This document shows positions 37,298 to 46,866 of a stretch of 64,000 bases of DNA, one piece after another; within the stretch, counting starts at the first letter, position 1; every line of letters starts with the position of its first letter. A program made the position numbers and the translations under genes. Source of the stretch: Streptomyces sp. PT12. GTDB taxonomy: Bacteria > Actinomycetota > Actinomycetes > Streptomycetales > Streptomycetaceae. The notes beneath the pieces were generated by a model that saw nothing but the letters and a program-made list of their open reading frames with translations, was not told the DNA's origin and made no database searches. The stretch lies in the NCBI RefSeq assembly GCF_003311645.1, contig NZ_QEST01000088.1, forward strand, positions 186,001 to 250,000, in the 5' to 3' direction.

Positions 37298-37921
37298 ATG
37301 AGCCCGCCGATCGTCCACTCCCTGCGGCAGCAGATCCGCGAGCACATCGTGGAGGGCATCGTCAGCGGACGCTGGCAGCCGGGCGAGCGGATCGTGGAGC
37401 GGCGGATCGCGGTCGAGCTGGACGTCAGCCAGACGCCGGTGCGCGAGGCGCTGCGCGAGCTCGAGGCGCTGCGCCTGATCGAATCGGCCCCCAACAAGGG
37501 CGTTCGGGTGCGGGCGCTGACCGCCGCCGACCTGGAGGAGATCTATCCGGTGCGGGCCGGGCTCGAACAGATGGCGGCCGAGCTGGCCGCCGGGGCCCTG
37601 GCCGGGGACGTCTCGGCGCTCGTGCCCGAGGTCGAGGCGCTGCGCACGGCCGACGCGCTCGCCGACGCGGAGGCCCAGACCGGGCACACGGTGGCGTTCC
37701 ACCGCGAGCTGGTGAAGGCGTCGGGGAACAGCGTGCTCCTGCACACGTGGGAGTCGCTCGGCATCGAGATCTGGACGGCGCTGTCCATCCGCTGGCTCGG
37801 CACCAGGCAGCGGTCGTACGCCGAGGAGCACCAGGAGCTCGTCGATGCCTTCGTGCGGCGGGATCCGCGCATCGGCGAGCTGGTGAAGGAGCACGTTCTC
37901 AACTGTGCACCGCGTGCCTGA
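37298..37921 (+). CDS. GntR-family (FadR/FCD type) transcriptional regulator
   Basis: 207 aa from the ATG at 37298 with GAGGAG upstream. N-terminal winged helix (IVEGIVSGRWQPGERIVERRIAVELDVSQTPVREALRELEALRLIES) and an all-helical FCD ligand domain (EEIYPVRAGLEQMAAELAA; TVAFHRELVKASGN with metal-type His). In Streptomyces a GntR regulator at this site usually precedes aceE (pyruvate dehydrogenase E1); here no aceE follows. A perfect palindrome 79 bp downstream is a candidate operator. Confidence 0.93.
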   Translation: MSPPIVHSLRQQIREHIVEGIVSGRWQPGERIVERRIAVELDVSQTPVREALRELEALRLIESAPNKGVRVRALTAADLEEIYPVRAGLEQMAAELAAGALAGDVSALVPEVEALRTADALADAEAQTGHTVAFHRELVKASGNSVLLHTWESLGIEIWTALSIRWLGTRQRSYAEEHQELVDAFVRRDPRIGELVKEHVLNCAPRA

Positions 37922-37998
37922 GCACGGCGGAATGCCCGGGATTCAACTGGCACGGGATGCCAATGTCCATGATTCGTTGAACTTTTTCCCGCGAAGCT

Positions 37999-38083
37999 TT
38001 GATCGATCATCGATCAGGGGCATACAGTCTTTGGGAAAGCTGAGCCGCGCCGCACAGCACCTGTCCTGCTCGCGGCGCGGCTC
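37999..38083 (+). promoter_or_regulatory. Palindrome-controlled promoter followed by a hairpin, with no ORF
   Basis: A perfect 17-bp palindrome, TGATCGATCATCGATCA (38000-38016), overlaps a -35 (TTGATC, 37999) with a -10 (TACAGT, 38023-38028) at 18-bp spacing. Twelve bases beyond the predicted start, a perfect 12-bp stem (GAGCCGCGCCGC/GCGGCGCGGCTC, 38042-38083) forms a terminator-like hairpin. No ORF lies between. It may be a short regulated RNA, an attenuator ahead of the WYL regulator gene, or a relic of the missing aceE promoter. Confidence 0.6.
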
Positions 38084-38155
38084 CACCGTGAGGTCCGGGT
38101 CCCGATTGTCGCGCCAACGCACGGGGCCCGGCCTTGCTGGTTGCCTGAGGGTTGA

Positions 38156-38179
38156 ATGATGCCAGTTGAATGGCGTCAT
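38156..38179. promoter_or_regulatory. Inverted repeat over the start of the WYL regulator gene
   Basis: ATGATGCCA-N6-TGGCGTCAT, 8 of 9 positions symmetric, ends inside the start codon at 38178. Likely an autoregulatory operator for the WYL regulator. Confidence 0.55.
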
Positions 38180-39152
38180 GCGCGCCGCACGGTTGATCAA
38201 GATGGTTCTGCTCCTCCAGTCCCGAAGGGCGATGACCGCCGCCGAGCTCGCGGCCGAGCTGGAGGTCTCCGAACGCACGGTGGCCAGGGACGTCGACGCG
38301 CTCTCCGAGGCCGGGGTCCCGGTGTACGCGGACCGCGGCAGAGCGGGCGGGTACCGGCTGGTCGGCGGCTACCGCACCCGGCTGACGGGACTTGGCCGCG
38401 ACGAGGCGGAGGCCCTCTTTCTCTCGGGGGTGCCATCGGCGCTGCGCGACATGGGCCTGGCCGACGCGGCGTCCGCGGCGCGCCTGAAGGTGTCCGCCGC
38501 GCTGGTGCCCGAGCTGAGCGGGGCGCACGAGAGCGCGGCCCAGCGCTTCCACCTGGACGCGCCCGGCTGGTGGCAGCCGCCCGAGACGCCCGAGCTGCTG
38601 CCCGCGGTGGCCGACGCGGTGTGGGACGACCTGGTGCTGCGGGTGCGTTACCGGCGCGGGGACGGCGCGTCGGTGGAGCGCGAACTCGAGCCGTACGCCC
38701 TGGTGTTGAAGGCGGGCGTCTGGTATCTGGTGGCCGGGGTCGGCGGGGGGCACCGCGTGTACCGGGTGGCGCGTTTCGCCGAGGTGGTGCCGGTGGGGCG
38801 GCGCTTCGCGCGCGACGAGGAGTTCGACCTCGCGGGGTTTTGGGCGGAGCGCTCGGCGGAGTTCGCGCGCTCGATGCTGCGCGACGAGGTCGTGCTCCGG
38901 CTGAGCCCAGGGGGAACGCGCGCCCTGCGGTATGTCACCGACCGCGGGGCGGCCGACGAGGCGCTGGCCGGGGGCGGGGAGCCGGACGCGGAGGGGTGGG
39001 TCGTGGTGCGGCTGCGGGTGGAGTCGGTGGAGGTGGCGCACACGCAGCTGCTGGGGCTCGGTCCCGAGTGCGAGGTGCTCGCGCCTGCGGCGCTTCGGGG
39101 GCGGATGGCTGCCGCGGCTTCGCGTCTGGCGGAGGTGTATGGGGTGGGGTGA
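38178..39152 (+). CDS. HTH_11/WYL-domain transcriptional regulator
   Basis: 324 aa. N-terminal helix-turn-helix (MTAAELAAELEVSERTVARDVDALSEAG), then a WYL ligand-binding domain (RRGDGASVERELEPYALVLKAGVWYLVAGV; HRVYRVARFAEV) and the WCX-like C-terminal part. WYL proteins sense nucleic-acid-derived or other small ligands and often govern defence or stress genes. ATG at 38178 is preferred; no good Shine-Dalgarno is seen, and an inverted repeat overlaps the start. Targets are not apparent; it faces the SDR gene. Confidence 0.92.
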   Translation: MRAARLIKMVLLLQSRRAMTAAELAAELEVSERTVARDVDALSEAGVPVYADRGRAGGYRLVGGYRTRLTGLGRDEAEALFLSGVPSALRDMGLADAASAARLKVSAALVPELSGAHESAAQRFHLDAPGWWQPPETPELLPAVADAVWDDLVLRVRYRRGDGASVERELEPYALVLKAGVWYLVAGVGGGHRVYRVARFAEVVPVGRRFARDEEFDLAGFWAERSAEFARSMLRDEVVLRLSPGGTRALRYVTDRGAADEALAGGGEPDAEGWVVVRLRVESVEVAHTQLLGLGPECEVLAPAALRGRMAAAASRLAEVYGVG

Positions 39153-39167
39153 GGGTGGGCGGGGGTC

Positions 39168-39243
39168 GTTCGTCCCGTGCGGGCCGGGGCGTCGTTCGCC
39201 GCGTGCGGGCCGGGGCGTCGTTCGCCGCGTGCGGGCTCGGCCT
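39168..39243. repeat. 26-bp tandem repeat downstream of the WYL gene
   Basis: Three head-to-tail copies of GTCGTTCGCCGCGTGCGGGC followed by CGGGGC, the first and last imperfect, fill the gap between the WYL regulator and the convergent SDR gene. No gene is present. It is followed at 39257-39272 by GTTTCCCCACCCACCC, a motif also found at 63138-63153. Confidence 0.85.
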
Positions 39244-39288
39244 GGGCCGGGGGACCGTTTCCCCACCCACCCGTCCTTGAGCGCGTCG

Positions 39289-40221
39289 CTAGCGGTAGTC
39301 GTCCGGGTTCGGGGTCTCGCCCTTGAACACCTGGCTCAGATAGGCCCAGGCGTCAGGGCGTGAGCCGTCCGCGTCCGTGAAGCCGTACTCACGGGACAGC
39401 TGGCCGCTGGAGAGGGAGCGGCCGTTCCAGCGGGAGACGTCCGGGTCGGCCGCCAGGGCCGCCGCCGCGCGGCCCACAAACGCCGGGGACTCCGAGATCG
39501 CGAAGTGCGGGTCCTTCGCGATGCCGTCGCGCCACGTCTCCTCGGTCACCCCGAAGTAGGTGTCGAGCATCGCCTCGGACCGCAGGAACCCCGGCGTCAG
39601 CGACACGGCCGCGCAGCCGAGCGGGGCCAGCTCCGCGCCGAGCGCCAGCGCCATCCGGATCGGCGCGCACTTGGCGAGGTCGTAGTAGAAGTGCTCGCGA
39701 TAGCCCGCGTTGGACTCCGCCGTGCCGTCCGTCACCTCGATCACCAGGCCGCCGGGCCGCCTGGTCAGCAGCGGCAGCGCGTGGTGGCTGGTGACGATGT
39801 GCGTCTCGACGCCCAGCCTCAGCATCCGCATCCCCCGGTCGAGGGGGACGTCCCACATCGGCACGGTCGACGGGTGGTCGAGCAGGTGGTCGGCGCCCCA
39901 GATGTCGTTCACCAGGACATCGAGGCGGCCGCGTTCCCTGTCGATCCGCTCCACGAGTTCCCGCACCCGCTCCGGCTGAAGGTGGTCCGTCGGCACCGCG
40001 ACGCCCTCGCCGCCCGCCGCCGTGACCAGCTCCGCCGTCTCCTCGATCGTCTCCGTCGAGCGCCCGACCTCGCTCACCGCGCTCCTGGTGGTCCGCCCGG
40101 TCACATAGACCGTCGCCCCCGCGGCGCCCAGCTCGACGGCCATCGCCCGCCCCGCGCCGCGGGTGGCCCCCGCGACCAGGACGACCTTCCCCGCGAGCGG
40201 CCCGTTACTGCCCTGCTCCAC
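39289..40221 (-). CDS. Short-chain dehydrogenase/reductase
   Basis: 310 aa from a GTG at 40221. Rossmann NAD(P) site VLVAGATRGAGRAMAVEL, the NNAG-equivalent DVLVNDIWGADHL, and a catalytic YxxxK-like YYDLAKCAPIRMALALG motif. SDR oxidoreductases of this type act on carbonyl substrates; the substrate is unknown. It is divergent from the epimerase-like gene at 40377. Confidence 0.9.
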   Translation of the reverse strand: MEQGSNGPLAGKVVLVAGATRGAGRAMAVELGAAGATVYVTGRTTRSAVSEVGRSTETIEETAELVTAAGGEGVAVPTDHLQPERVRELVERIDRERGRLDVLVNDIWGADHLLDHPSTVPMWDVPLDRGMRMLRLGVETHIVTSHHALPLLTRRPGGLVIEVTDGTAESNAGYREHFYYDLAKCAPIRMALALGAELAPLGCAAVSLTPGFLRSEAMLDTYFGVTEETWRDGIAKDPHFAISESPAFVGRAAAALAADPDVSRWNGRSLSSGQLSREYGFTDADGSRPDAWAYLSQVFKGETPNPDDYR

Positions 40222-40376
40222 GTGCGCTCCCTTCTCCTCCGCGCTCCCGGTGAGCGGCGGATGACGAGCCTCGCAGCCAATCCCGACACCTCCTGTCCGG
40301 CTTTCCCGCGCCTTCCCGCGCCTTCCCCGCGGCCCCTGGTCGCGTGGGCCCCTCGGGGGTCGGCCAGGATGGGGGC

Positions 40377-41297
40377 ATGGAACCTCGTCGCGTCGCGATC
40401 ACCGGCAGCCACGGACTCATCGGCGGCGCCCTCGCCGACGCCCTGCGCCGCGAAGGGCGCGACGTCGTCCGGCTGGTGCGCGGCGAGCCGCGCGCCGACG
40501 ACGAGCAGCGCTGGGACCCCAGCGGGCGCGAGCAGGAGCGGAACGCCGCCGCGATCGAGGGCTGCGACGCCGTCGTGCACCTCGCGGGCGCGGGCGTCGC
40601 GGACCGGCGCTGGACCGCCTCCTACAAGGCAGTGATCCGCGACAGCCGCGTGCTCGGCACCGCCGCCGTCGCCGCGGCCATCGCGTCGCTGACGACCCCG
40701 CCCCGCGTCTTCCTGTCCGGCAGCGCCATCGGCTGGTACGGCTACACCGGCGACCGCGTGATCGACGAGGACTCCCCCGGCGGCAGCGGCTTCCTCGCCG
40801 CGGTCGCCCGCGACTGGGAGGCCGCGGCGCGCCCCGCCGAACGGGCCGGGGCGCGCACCGTCCTGCTGCGCACCGGGCTCGTGGTGTCGGGCGCGGGCGG
40901 GGCGTGGGGGCGGCTGTTCCCGATCTTCAGGGCCGGTGTCGGCGGGCCCATCGGCGGCGGGCGGCAGTACTGGAGCCCCATCTCGCTCGACGACCACATC
41001 GCCGCGGTCCGCTTCCTGCTCGACGACGCGACCGGGCTCGCGGGCCCCGTGAACCTGACGGGCCCCCACCCCGTCACCAACCGCGAGGTCGCCCGCGCGA
41101 TGGGGCGCGTGCTGCGGCGGCCCGCGGTGTTCCCCGTTCCCGCGCCACTGCTGCGGGTGGTGCTCGGGGAGTTCGCGCAGGACGTGGTGGGCAGCCAGCG
41201 GGTCGTGCCGCGGCGGCTGCTCGACGCGGGCTTCTCGTTCGCGCACCCCACCGTCGAGGACGCGGTGCGCGCCGCGGTCGCCGCCCGCAGGGGCTGA
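40377..41297 (+). CDS. TIGR01777-family NAD-dependent epimerase-like protein
   Basis: 306 aa. Extended SDR of the SulA/YfcH family: VAITGSHGLIGGALADALRREGRDV (nucleotide site), VHLAGAGVADRRWTASYKAVIRDSRVLGT, and the C-terminal domain with SQRVVPRRLLDAGFSFAHPTVEDAVRA. Function is not established for the family. Divergent from the SDR gene with a 155-bp spacer holding short TTCCCGCGCC repeats. A FAD oxidoreductase follows. Confidence 0.92.
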   Translation: MEPRRVAITGSHGLIGGALADALRREGRDVVRLVRGEPRADDEQRWDPSGREQERNAAAIEGCDAVVHLAGAGVADRRWTASYKAVIRDSRVLGTAAVAAAIASLTTPPRVFLSGSAIGWYGYTGDRVIDEDSPGGSGFLAAVARDWEAAARPAERAGARTVLLRTGLVVSGAGGAWGRLFPIFRAGVGGPIGGGRQYWSPISLDDHIAAVRFLLDDATGLAGPVNLTGPHPVTNREVARAMGRVLRRPAVFPVPAPLLRVVLGEFAQDVVGSQRVVPRRLLDAGFSFAHPTVEDAVRAAVAARRG

Positions 41298-41545
41298 CGG
41301 CACGGCGGGGCTCATGGCGCCGCGGGGCCCCAACGGCCCAGGGGGGCGCGGAAATCGGCCGCTCCGCAGCGTTGTGCTACCTCTGTGCACCGATGCCCGG
41401 TGCATGCGCGTCCTCGCGCTGTGCCCGGCGTGAGAGGGTCGGCTCCGGTCCGGGTATGGCCCGGGCCCTCATCGGGCATAGGCAAGGAGGCCCACAGGCC
41501 ACCTGCCCGTCGCTCACACGCACCGACCCCTGACCGGGAGGCCAC

Positions 41546-42823
41546 GTGCTCAAGCGCCGAACGCCCCGCGCGTTCTCCGACATCGTCATCATCGGGGGCG
41601 GAACGGCGGGACTGGCCGCCGCCCACCACCTGACCGCGGCCGGTCTCACGGTGACCGTGCTCGAAGCAGAGGAACGCACCGGTGGCCGCATGGCCACCGA
41701 GCACCGCGACGGCTTCCGCCTCGACCGCGCGGGCCAGCTCACCCTCCATGACTCGCCCGCGCTGCGCGGGCTGCCCCGCCCGCTGTCGCTGCGGCGGCTG
41801 ACCGGCGGCGTGCTGCTGCGCGGCCGGGACCGCACCCACCGGATCGGCGAGGCCGAGGGCCATGGCGGCGAGGCGGCCGACGCGGGGCCGCACGCCGCGG
41901 CCCCCGCGTTCGAACGCGTCTGGCTGCGCGCCCACCTGGCGCGCCTGGGCCGCTGCCCCGACGCGCGGCTGCGGGACCGGCCCGAGCTGACGGCGGCGGG
42001 CGCGCTGCACGCGCGGGGCATACCGCCGCACATAGCCGAGAGCTCGCTGCGGCCGCTGCTCTCCACCCTGCTGCACGACCCCGACCTCGTGACGTCGAGC
42101 CGCCTCGGCGACCTGGCGCTGCGCGCGTTCGCCCGGCGCGGGCTGAGCCTGCCCGCGGGGGGCGCGGCGGCGCTGCCCGGGCTGCTCGCGGCCGGGCTGC
42201 CAGCGGACGCGGTGCGCACCGGCGTGCGCGCCACCTCGGTGACGACGACCGCGGTCACCACCGAGCGGCACGGGACCTTCCCCTGCCGCGCGGCGGTGGT
42301 GGCGACCGGGGCGGCCGAGGCCGCGCGGCTGCTGCCGGGGCTGCGCGTGCCGGACTTCAGGCCGGTGACGGTGCTGCACCACGCGGCGCCCGCGGCGCTG
42401 CCTTCGGGGGCGACGCTCGTCGTGGACACCGGGGGGCGCGGTCCCGTCGCGCACACGATGGCGGCCTCGGCGGCCGATCCCTCGCGCGCGCCCGAGGGGC
42501 GGACGCTGGTGACCTCGGTGGTGCTGGGGCCGCAGGCGGCCGAGCCGGTCGACCTGCTCGACAAGGCGGCCAGGCCCCAGCTGAGCGAGATGCACGAGAC
42601 GGCGGCCGACGGCTGGGAGCTGCTCGCCGCGCACCACGACCCGCAGGCGATGCCGGTGGTGCCGCCGCCGTTCACCGGGGTGCGCCCCGTGCGGCTGCTC
42701 GACGGGCTGTATGTGTGCGGCGACCACCGTGACGCCCCCGGGCCCGTGGGCGACCTGGGCTCGGCGAAACGGGCGGCGTCCGCGGTGCTCGCGGACGCGG
42801 GCCGCCAGGCCCTCGCGAGCTGA
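41546..42823 (+). CDS. FAD-dependent NAD(P)-binding oxidoreductase
   Basis: 425 aa from a GTG at 41546. N-terminal dinucleotide fold DIVIIGGGTAGLAAAHHLTAAGLTVTVLEAEERTGGR is the amine-oxidase/phytoene-desaturase type; the C-terminal FAD contact is GLYVCGDHRDAPGPVGDLGSAKRAASAVL. The substrate is unknown. Its 3' end is followed by a 10-bp-stem hairpin. The 248 bp upstream hold no gene. Confidence 0.9.
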   Translation: MLKRRTPRAFSDIVIIGGGTAGLAAAHHLTAAGLTVTVLEAEERTGGRMATEHRDGFRLDRAGQLTLHDSPALRGLPRPLSLRRLTGGVLLRGRDRTHRIGEAEGHGGEAADAGPHAAAPAFERVWLRAHLARLGRCPDARLRDRPELTAAGALHARGIPPHIAESSLRPLLSTLLHDPDLVTSSRLGDLALRAFARRGLSLPAGGAAALPGLLAAGLPADAVRTGVRATSVTTTAVTTERHGTFPCRAAVVATGAAEAARLLPGLRVPDFRPVTVLHHAAPAALPSGATLVVDTGGRGPVAHTMAASAADPSRAPEGRTLVTSVVLGPQAAEPVDLLDKAARPQLSEMHETAADGWELLAAHHDPQAMPVVPPPFTGVRPVRLLDGLYVCGDHRDAPGPVGDLGSAKRAASAVLADAGRQALAS

Positions 42824-42860
42824 GGGGCGCGCGACGGGCCGAAGGGCCCGCGACGGCCGA

Positions 42861-42888
42861 CCCCGCCCCCGCCCGCCGGGGGGCGGGG
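42861..42888. terminator. Hairpin between convergent genes
   Basis: A 10-bp stem CCCCGCCCCC/GGGGGCGGGG with an 8-base loop lies between the FAD oxidoreductase and the XRE/TPR regulator. Probably a bidirectional terminator. Confidence 0.75.
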
Positions 42889-42900
42889 CCCGGGTGGGGA

Positions 42901-44499
42901 TCAGTGCAGCGCGGCCACCTTCTCCCGGTACCCGCGGACCGGGGCGGCGTCGCGGAAGGGCTCCAGGCGGCGTTCGAAGTCCTGGAGGTACTCGTGCGCC
43001 CTGACCGAGCGCATCTCGCCCGCCTGGGCCGCGGCCTCGGCGGCGAGCGTGCAGGCGTTGTCCACGTCGCCGAGGCCGAGGCGCGCGCTCGCCAGGACCA
43101 CCCGGCAGAACAGCCTGCTGCGCGCGTGCGCCGGGCTGCGCAGCTGGAGCGAACGCTCGGCGTGCCTGGCGGCTGCCCTGAACTGCTTGAGGTCGCGGTG
43201 GCAGTGCGCGAACTCGTCGGCCAGCTGCGCCTCGTCGAAGAGGCGCGCCCACGGCGGCGCCTCCTCCCCAGGCCGCGCCGACTCCAGGGCCCGCTCGGCG
43301 CGGGCGAGGGCGGCGGTGCAGGCGCGCACCTCGCCGAGCAGCCCGTGCCCGCGCGCCTCGACGGCGTGCAGCAGGGCCTGGACGACGGGCGGGACCGAGC
43401 TGGCCATGCCCTGCTGGGCGACCCTGGCCAGCTGGACCGCCTCACGGCCATGGCCCAGATAGACGGCCTGGCGGCTCATGGAGACCAGCACATAGCTGCC
43501 GTAGCTGCGGTCGCCCGCCGCCTGCGCCAGCCTGAGGGCCTGCACGAAGTACCGCTGGGCCAGGCCGTGGGCGGCGATGTCGTACGCCGTCCACCCGGCG
43601 AGCCTGGTGAGGTCGGCGGCGGCGGAGAACAGCCGCCGCCCCGTCTGCTCGCCATAGCTGCCGCGCAGCATCGGCTCCAGCTCGTGCTCCATGTACCGGA
43701 CGAGCGCCTGGCGGGCGTGCCCGCCGCCGTACGCCTGGTCGAGGGTGTGGAAGAGGTCGGCCACCGAGCGCAGCGCGGTGATGTCGCCCGCGGTCACCCG
43801 CTGCCCGGGACCGCGCTCGACCCGGTCGAGCCGGGACGAGGGCCGCACCGCGGGCGGCGCCCCCGGCGGCGGGGGCCTGCGGGGGCCGGGCGGGCCAGGT
43901 GGCACGGGCGAGCGCATCGCGCCGCGCACCTGCTCGGGAACGCGGACGGCCCCGGGCCCCGCGGGGTCGGGGGCGCCGCCCTGCGGCGCGGCGGACTGCT
44001 CGGTGGGCCCGCCCCTGGCGACGCGCTCGTCGGGGCGCCCGATGAGCCAGTCGCGGCTGGGCACCACGAGCCCGGCCGGGGTGAACGCGATCTTGCGCAA
44101 CTCGGCATGACTGCCTTGGTCCTTGCGCCACAGGCCCGCCACGATGTCCACCGCCTCGGCGGGGCTCGCGGCGAACTCCAGGCCCGCGTAGACGGGGGCG
44201 CACGCCTCAAGGCCGAGGTCCTGGGCGGACAGCCTGCGGCCGAGCCGCCGGGTGAACACCTCGGCGATCAGGGCCGGGGTGGTGCCGCGCGGGCGCTGGC
44301 CGCGGAGCCAGCGGGTGACCGACGTCTTGTCGTACCGGAGGTCGAGGCCGTGCTCGATGCCGAGCTGGTCGACGCGCCGGGCGAGCCCGGCGTGGGAGAA
44401 TCCGGCCTCGGCGATGAGCGCGGCGAGCTGTCGGTTCGGTGTACGCGGTGCTGTGGCGGACTGCGGGGAGGCCGGGCCTCCGGGTCGTTCCGTGGACAT
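42901..44499 (-). CDS. XRE-type HTH regulator with TPR-like C-terminal region
   Basis: 532 aa from the ATG at 44499. The N-terminal HTH is ([44 protein letters not shown]). A Pro-rich linker follows at about 200-250, then helical repeats: [73 protein letters not shown]. This is the Streptomyces conserved regulator type found next to lipB. Ligand and targets are unknown. Confidence 0.88.
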   Translation of the reverse strand: MSTERPGGPASPQSATAPRTPNRQLAALIAEAGFSHAGLARRVDQLGIEHGLDLRYDKTSVTRWLRGQRPRGTTPALIAEVFTRRLGRRLSAQDLGLEACAPVYAGLEFAASPAEAVDIVAGLWRKDQGSHAELRKIAFTPAGLVVPSRDWLIGRPDERVARGGPTEQSAAPQGGAPDPAGPGAVRVPEQVRGAMRSPVPPGPPGPRRPPPPGAPPAVRPSSRLDRVERGPGQRVTAGDITALRSVADLFHTLDQAYGGGHARQALVRYMEHELEPMLRGSYGEQTGRRLFSAAADLTRLAGWTAYDIAAHGLAQRYFVQALRLAQAAGDRSYGSYVLVSMSRQAVYLGHGREAVQLARVAQQGMASSVPPVVQALLHAVEARGHGLLGEVRACTAALARAERALESARPGEEAPPWARLFDEAQLADEFAHCHRDLKQFRAAARHAERSLQLRSPAHARSRLFCRVVLASARLGLGDVDNACTLAAEAAAQAGEMRSVRAHEYLQDFERRLEPFRDAAPVRGYREKVAALH

Positions 44500-44729
44500 C
44501 GGCGATGCGGTCTCCTGCCTTACGGCTGTGCGGCTGGAACGGCGTGAATGTAACGGTCCTGACCGGTTTCGTCGGCGCCTGGACGGAGGATTCATCCGTA
44601 TGTGTGAGCCGGAGGCCCCCCGGGGCCGGGGAAGCGGCCGGGCTTACAGTGGATTCGAGATCCGCCAGACATAGAGCATGCGTGCGAAGCGCCCCTCCGG
44701 GCGCCCTACCAACCGAAGGAGCCGCGGCC

Positions 44730-45518
44730 GTGAGCGAGCTGCGCTTTGTCCATCTGGGCTTCGGCGCCGAAGCCGTCGAGTACCACGCGGCCTGGCAGGA
44801 GCAACGCCGTGTGCACACCGCTAGGTTCGCCGACGAGATCCCGGACACCTGCCTCCTCCTGGAACACCAGCCGGTCTACACCGCGGGGCGGCGCACGGAG
44901 GACAGCGAGCGCCCCCTGGACGGCACCCCCGTCGTCGACGTGGACCGCGGCGGGAAGATCACCTGGCACGGCCCGGGGCAGCTCGTCGGCTACCCCATCC
45001 TGAAGCTGCCGCGCCCGGTCGACGTGGTGGCCCATGTGCGGCGCCTTGAGGAGGCCGTGATCCGCGTCTGCGCCGACTTCGGCCTGGAGACGACGCGCGT
45101 GGAGGGCCGCAGCGGGGTCTGGGTGCTCGGCCAGGCGCTCGACAACCGCGCGGGCCGGTCGCTCGGCGGGTTCTCCCTCGACTTCGATCCCCGCCTGCAC
45201 GACGAGGAGTTCGACCCGCGCCTGAGCGGCCCCGAGTACGCGCCGTCCAACGCGGGGCAGCGCAACGAGGACCGCAAGCTGTGCGCGATCGGCATCCGCG
45301 TCGCCAAGGGCGTGACGATGCACGGCTTCGCCCTGGGCTGCGACCCCGACAGCACGTCGTTTGACCGCATCGTGCCCTGCGGCATCAGGGACGCCGGTGT
45401 GACGTCGCTCTCGCAGGAGCTCGGCCGCCGGGTGACGGTCTCCGAGGTGCTCCCGGTCCTTGAGAAGCACCTGACCGATGTGCTGACCACCTCGGTGCCG
45501 CTGCCCCGCGCGGTGTGA
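44730..45518 (+). CDS. lipB: Octanoyl-ACP:protein N-octanoyltransferase
   Basis: 262 aa from a GTG at 44730 with AAGGAG upstream. It moves the octanoyl chain from ACP to lipoyl-domain lysines. Signatures: [55 protein letters not shown] with catalytic Lys and the Cys in [13 protein letters not shown]. lipA follows 79 bp downstream. Together they should lipoylate SucB and other E2 or H-protein substrates. Confidence 0.97.
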   Translation: MSELRFVHLGFGAEAVEYHAAWQEQRRVHTARFADEIPDTCLLLEHQPVYTAGRRTEDSERPLDGTPVVDVDRGGKITWHGPGQLVGYPILKLPRPVDVVAHVRRLEEAVIRVCADFGLETTRVEGRSGVWVLGQALDNRAGRSLGGFSLDFDPRLHDEEFDPRLSGPEYAPSNAGQRNEDRKLCAIGIRVAKGVTMHGFALGCDPDSTSFDRIVPCGIRDAGVTSLSQELGRRVTVSEVLPVLEKHLTDVLTTSVPLPRAV

Positions 45519-45597
45519 GGCGGGCGCCCGGATCGGCCGGGCAAGTGGAGGCGTACGCTGGTGTTCGCCAACGAATCGAAAGTGGTAGGAGGCGGAC

Positions 45598-46539
45598 GTG
45601 TCCGCTGTCGCACCCGAAGGCCGCAAGATGCTGCGCCTGGAGGTCAGGAACAGCCAGACCCCGATCGAGCGCAAGCCCGAGTGGATCAAGACGCGGGCGA
45701 CGATGGGCCCCGAGTACCGCGAGCTGCACGGCCTGGTGAAGCGCGAGGGCCTGCACACGGTGTGCCAGGAGGCCGGGTGCCCCAACATCTTCGAGTGCTG
45801 GGAGGACCGGGAGGCCACGTTCCTCATCGGCGGCGAACAGTGCACGCGCCGCTGCGACTTCTGCCAGATCGACACGGGCAAGCCGTCCGCCCTCGACCGC
45901 GACGAGCCGCGCAGGGTCGCCGAGTCCGTCCAGCAGATGGGCCTGCGGTACGCCACGATCACCGGCGTCGCGCGCGACGACCTGCCCGACGGCGGCGCGT
46001 GGCTGTACGCGGAGACCGTCCGCCGCATCCACGGCCTGATGCCCGGCACGGGCGTCGAGTTGCTGATCCCCGACTTCAACGCCGTTCCCGAGCAGCTGGC
46101 CGAGGTGTTCTCCTCGCGGCCCGAGGTGCTCGCGCACAACGTCGAGACCGTGCCGCGGATCTTCCGCAGGATCCGCCCCGCGTTCACCTACGAGCGCTCG
46201 CTCGAGGTGCTGAGCCGGGCGCGGGCCGCGGGCCTTGTCACCAAGTCCAACCTGATCCTCGGCCTCGGCGAGACCCGCGACGAGGTCAGCACCGCGCTGC
46301 GCGACCTGCACGAGGCGGGCTGCGAGCTGATCACCATCACCCAGTACCTGCGGCCCACGCCGCGGCACCACCCGGTGGAGCGCTGGGTGAAGCCCGAGGA
46401 GTTCGTCGAGCTGAAGGCCGAGGCCGAGGGCATCGGCTACGCCGGGGTCATGTCGGGGCCGCTGGTGCGCTCGTCGTACCGCGCGGGGCGCCTGTACCAG
46501 CAGGCGATCGACCGTCGCACGGGCGTCGACGCCGCGTGA
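45598..46539 (+). CDS. lipA: Lipoyl synthase
   Basis: 313 aa from a GTG at 45598. Radical SAM enzyme inserting two sulfurs into octanoyl chains. The two 4Fe-4S sites are [13 protein letters not shown] (auxiliary) and CTRRCDFCQ (radical SAM), with the auxiliary-cluster Ser in VRSSYRAG near the C-terminus. It follows lipB closely in the same direction. The stop codon sits in a TGACCCCCGGGTCA palindrome. Confidence 0.97.
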   Translation: MSAVAPEGRKMLRLEVRNSQTPIERKPEWIKTRATMGPEYRELHGLVKREGLHTVCQEAGCPNIFECWEDREATFLIGGEQCTRRCDFCQIDTGKPSALDRDEPRRVAESVQQMGLRYATITGVARDDLPDGGAWLYAETVRRIHGLMPGTGVELLIPDFNAVPEQLAEVFSSRPEVLAHNVETVPRIFRRIRPAFTYERSLEVLSRARAAGLVTKSNLILGLGETRDEVSTALRDLHEAGCELITITQYLRPTPRHHPVERWVKPEEFVELKAEAEGIGYAGVMSGPLVRSSYRAGRLYQQAIDRRTGVDAA

Positions 46540-46634
46540 CCCCCGGGTCATGAGGCGGTAACACCGTTCGATAACAATAGGGGCACGAACGCCAGGGGCA
46601 CCTTGTCCGACCGCCCTGAGGAGGGGGAACGGCC

Positions 46635-46856
46635 ATGCGGTTCGCGGATTCGGCACGGCCGAGCGTGACCGGCGCGCTGCGCGCGCTCGAGGGGGTGCTG
46701 CTCGGCGCGGGGCGGCGCACGGCGCTGCGCAACGCGCGGGCCGCCGTCGAGGAGGACCGCGAGCGCGCGGCGGCCCGCCGTGAGGCGGAGCGGGCGCTCG
46801 CCGCGGTCGCGGGGCGGCGCCCACCCGGTGGGCCTGTGCGGTCACTTGCCCCGTAG
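46635..46856 (+). CDS. Small basic-acidic hypothetical protein
   Basis: 73 aa with a strong GAGGAGGGGG upstream of the ATG. It is a charged helical protein (ALRNARAAVEEDRERAAARREAERALAAV) with no membrane helix, ending just before DUF4191. Its position between lipA and the DUF4191 gene is common in Streptomyces. A possible promoter (GATAACAAT) lies about 50 bp upstream. Function unknown. Confidence 0.65.
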   Translation: MRFADSARPSVTGALRALEGVLLGAGRRTALRNARAAVEEDRERAAARREAERALAAVAGRRPPGGPVRSLAP

Positions 46857-46866
46857 ACTGGCGGGC

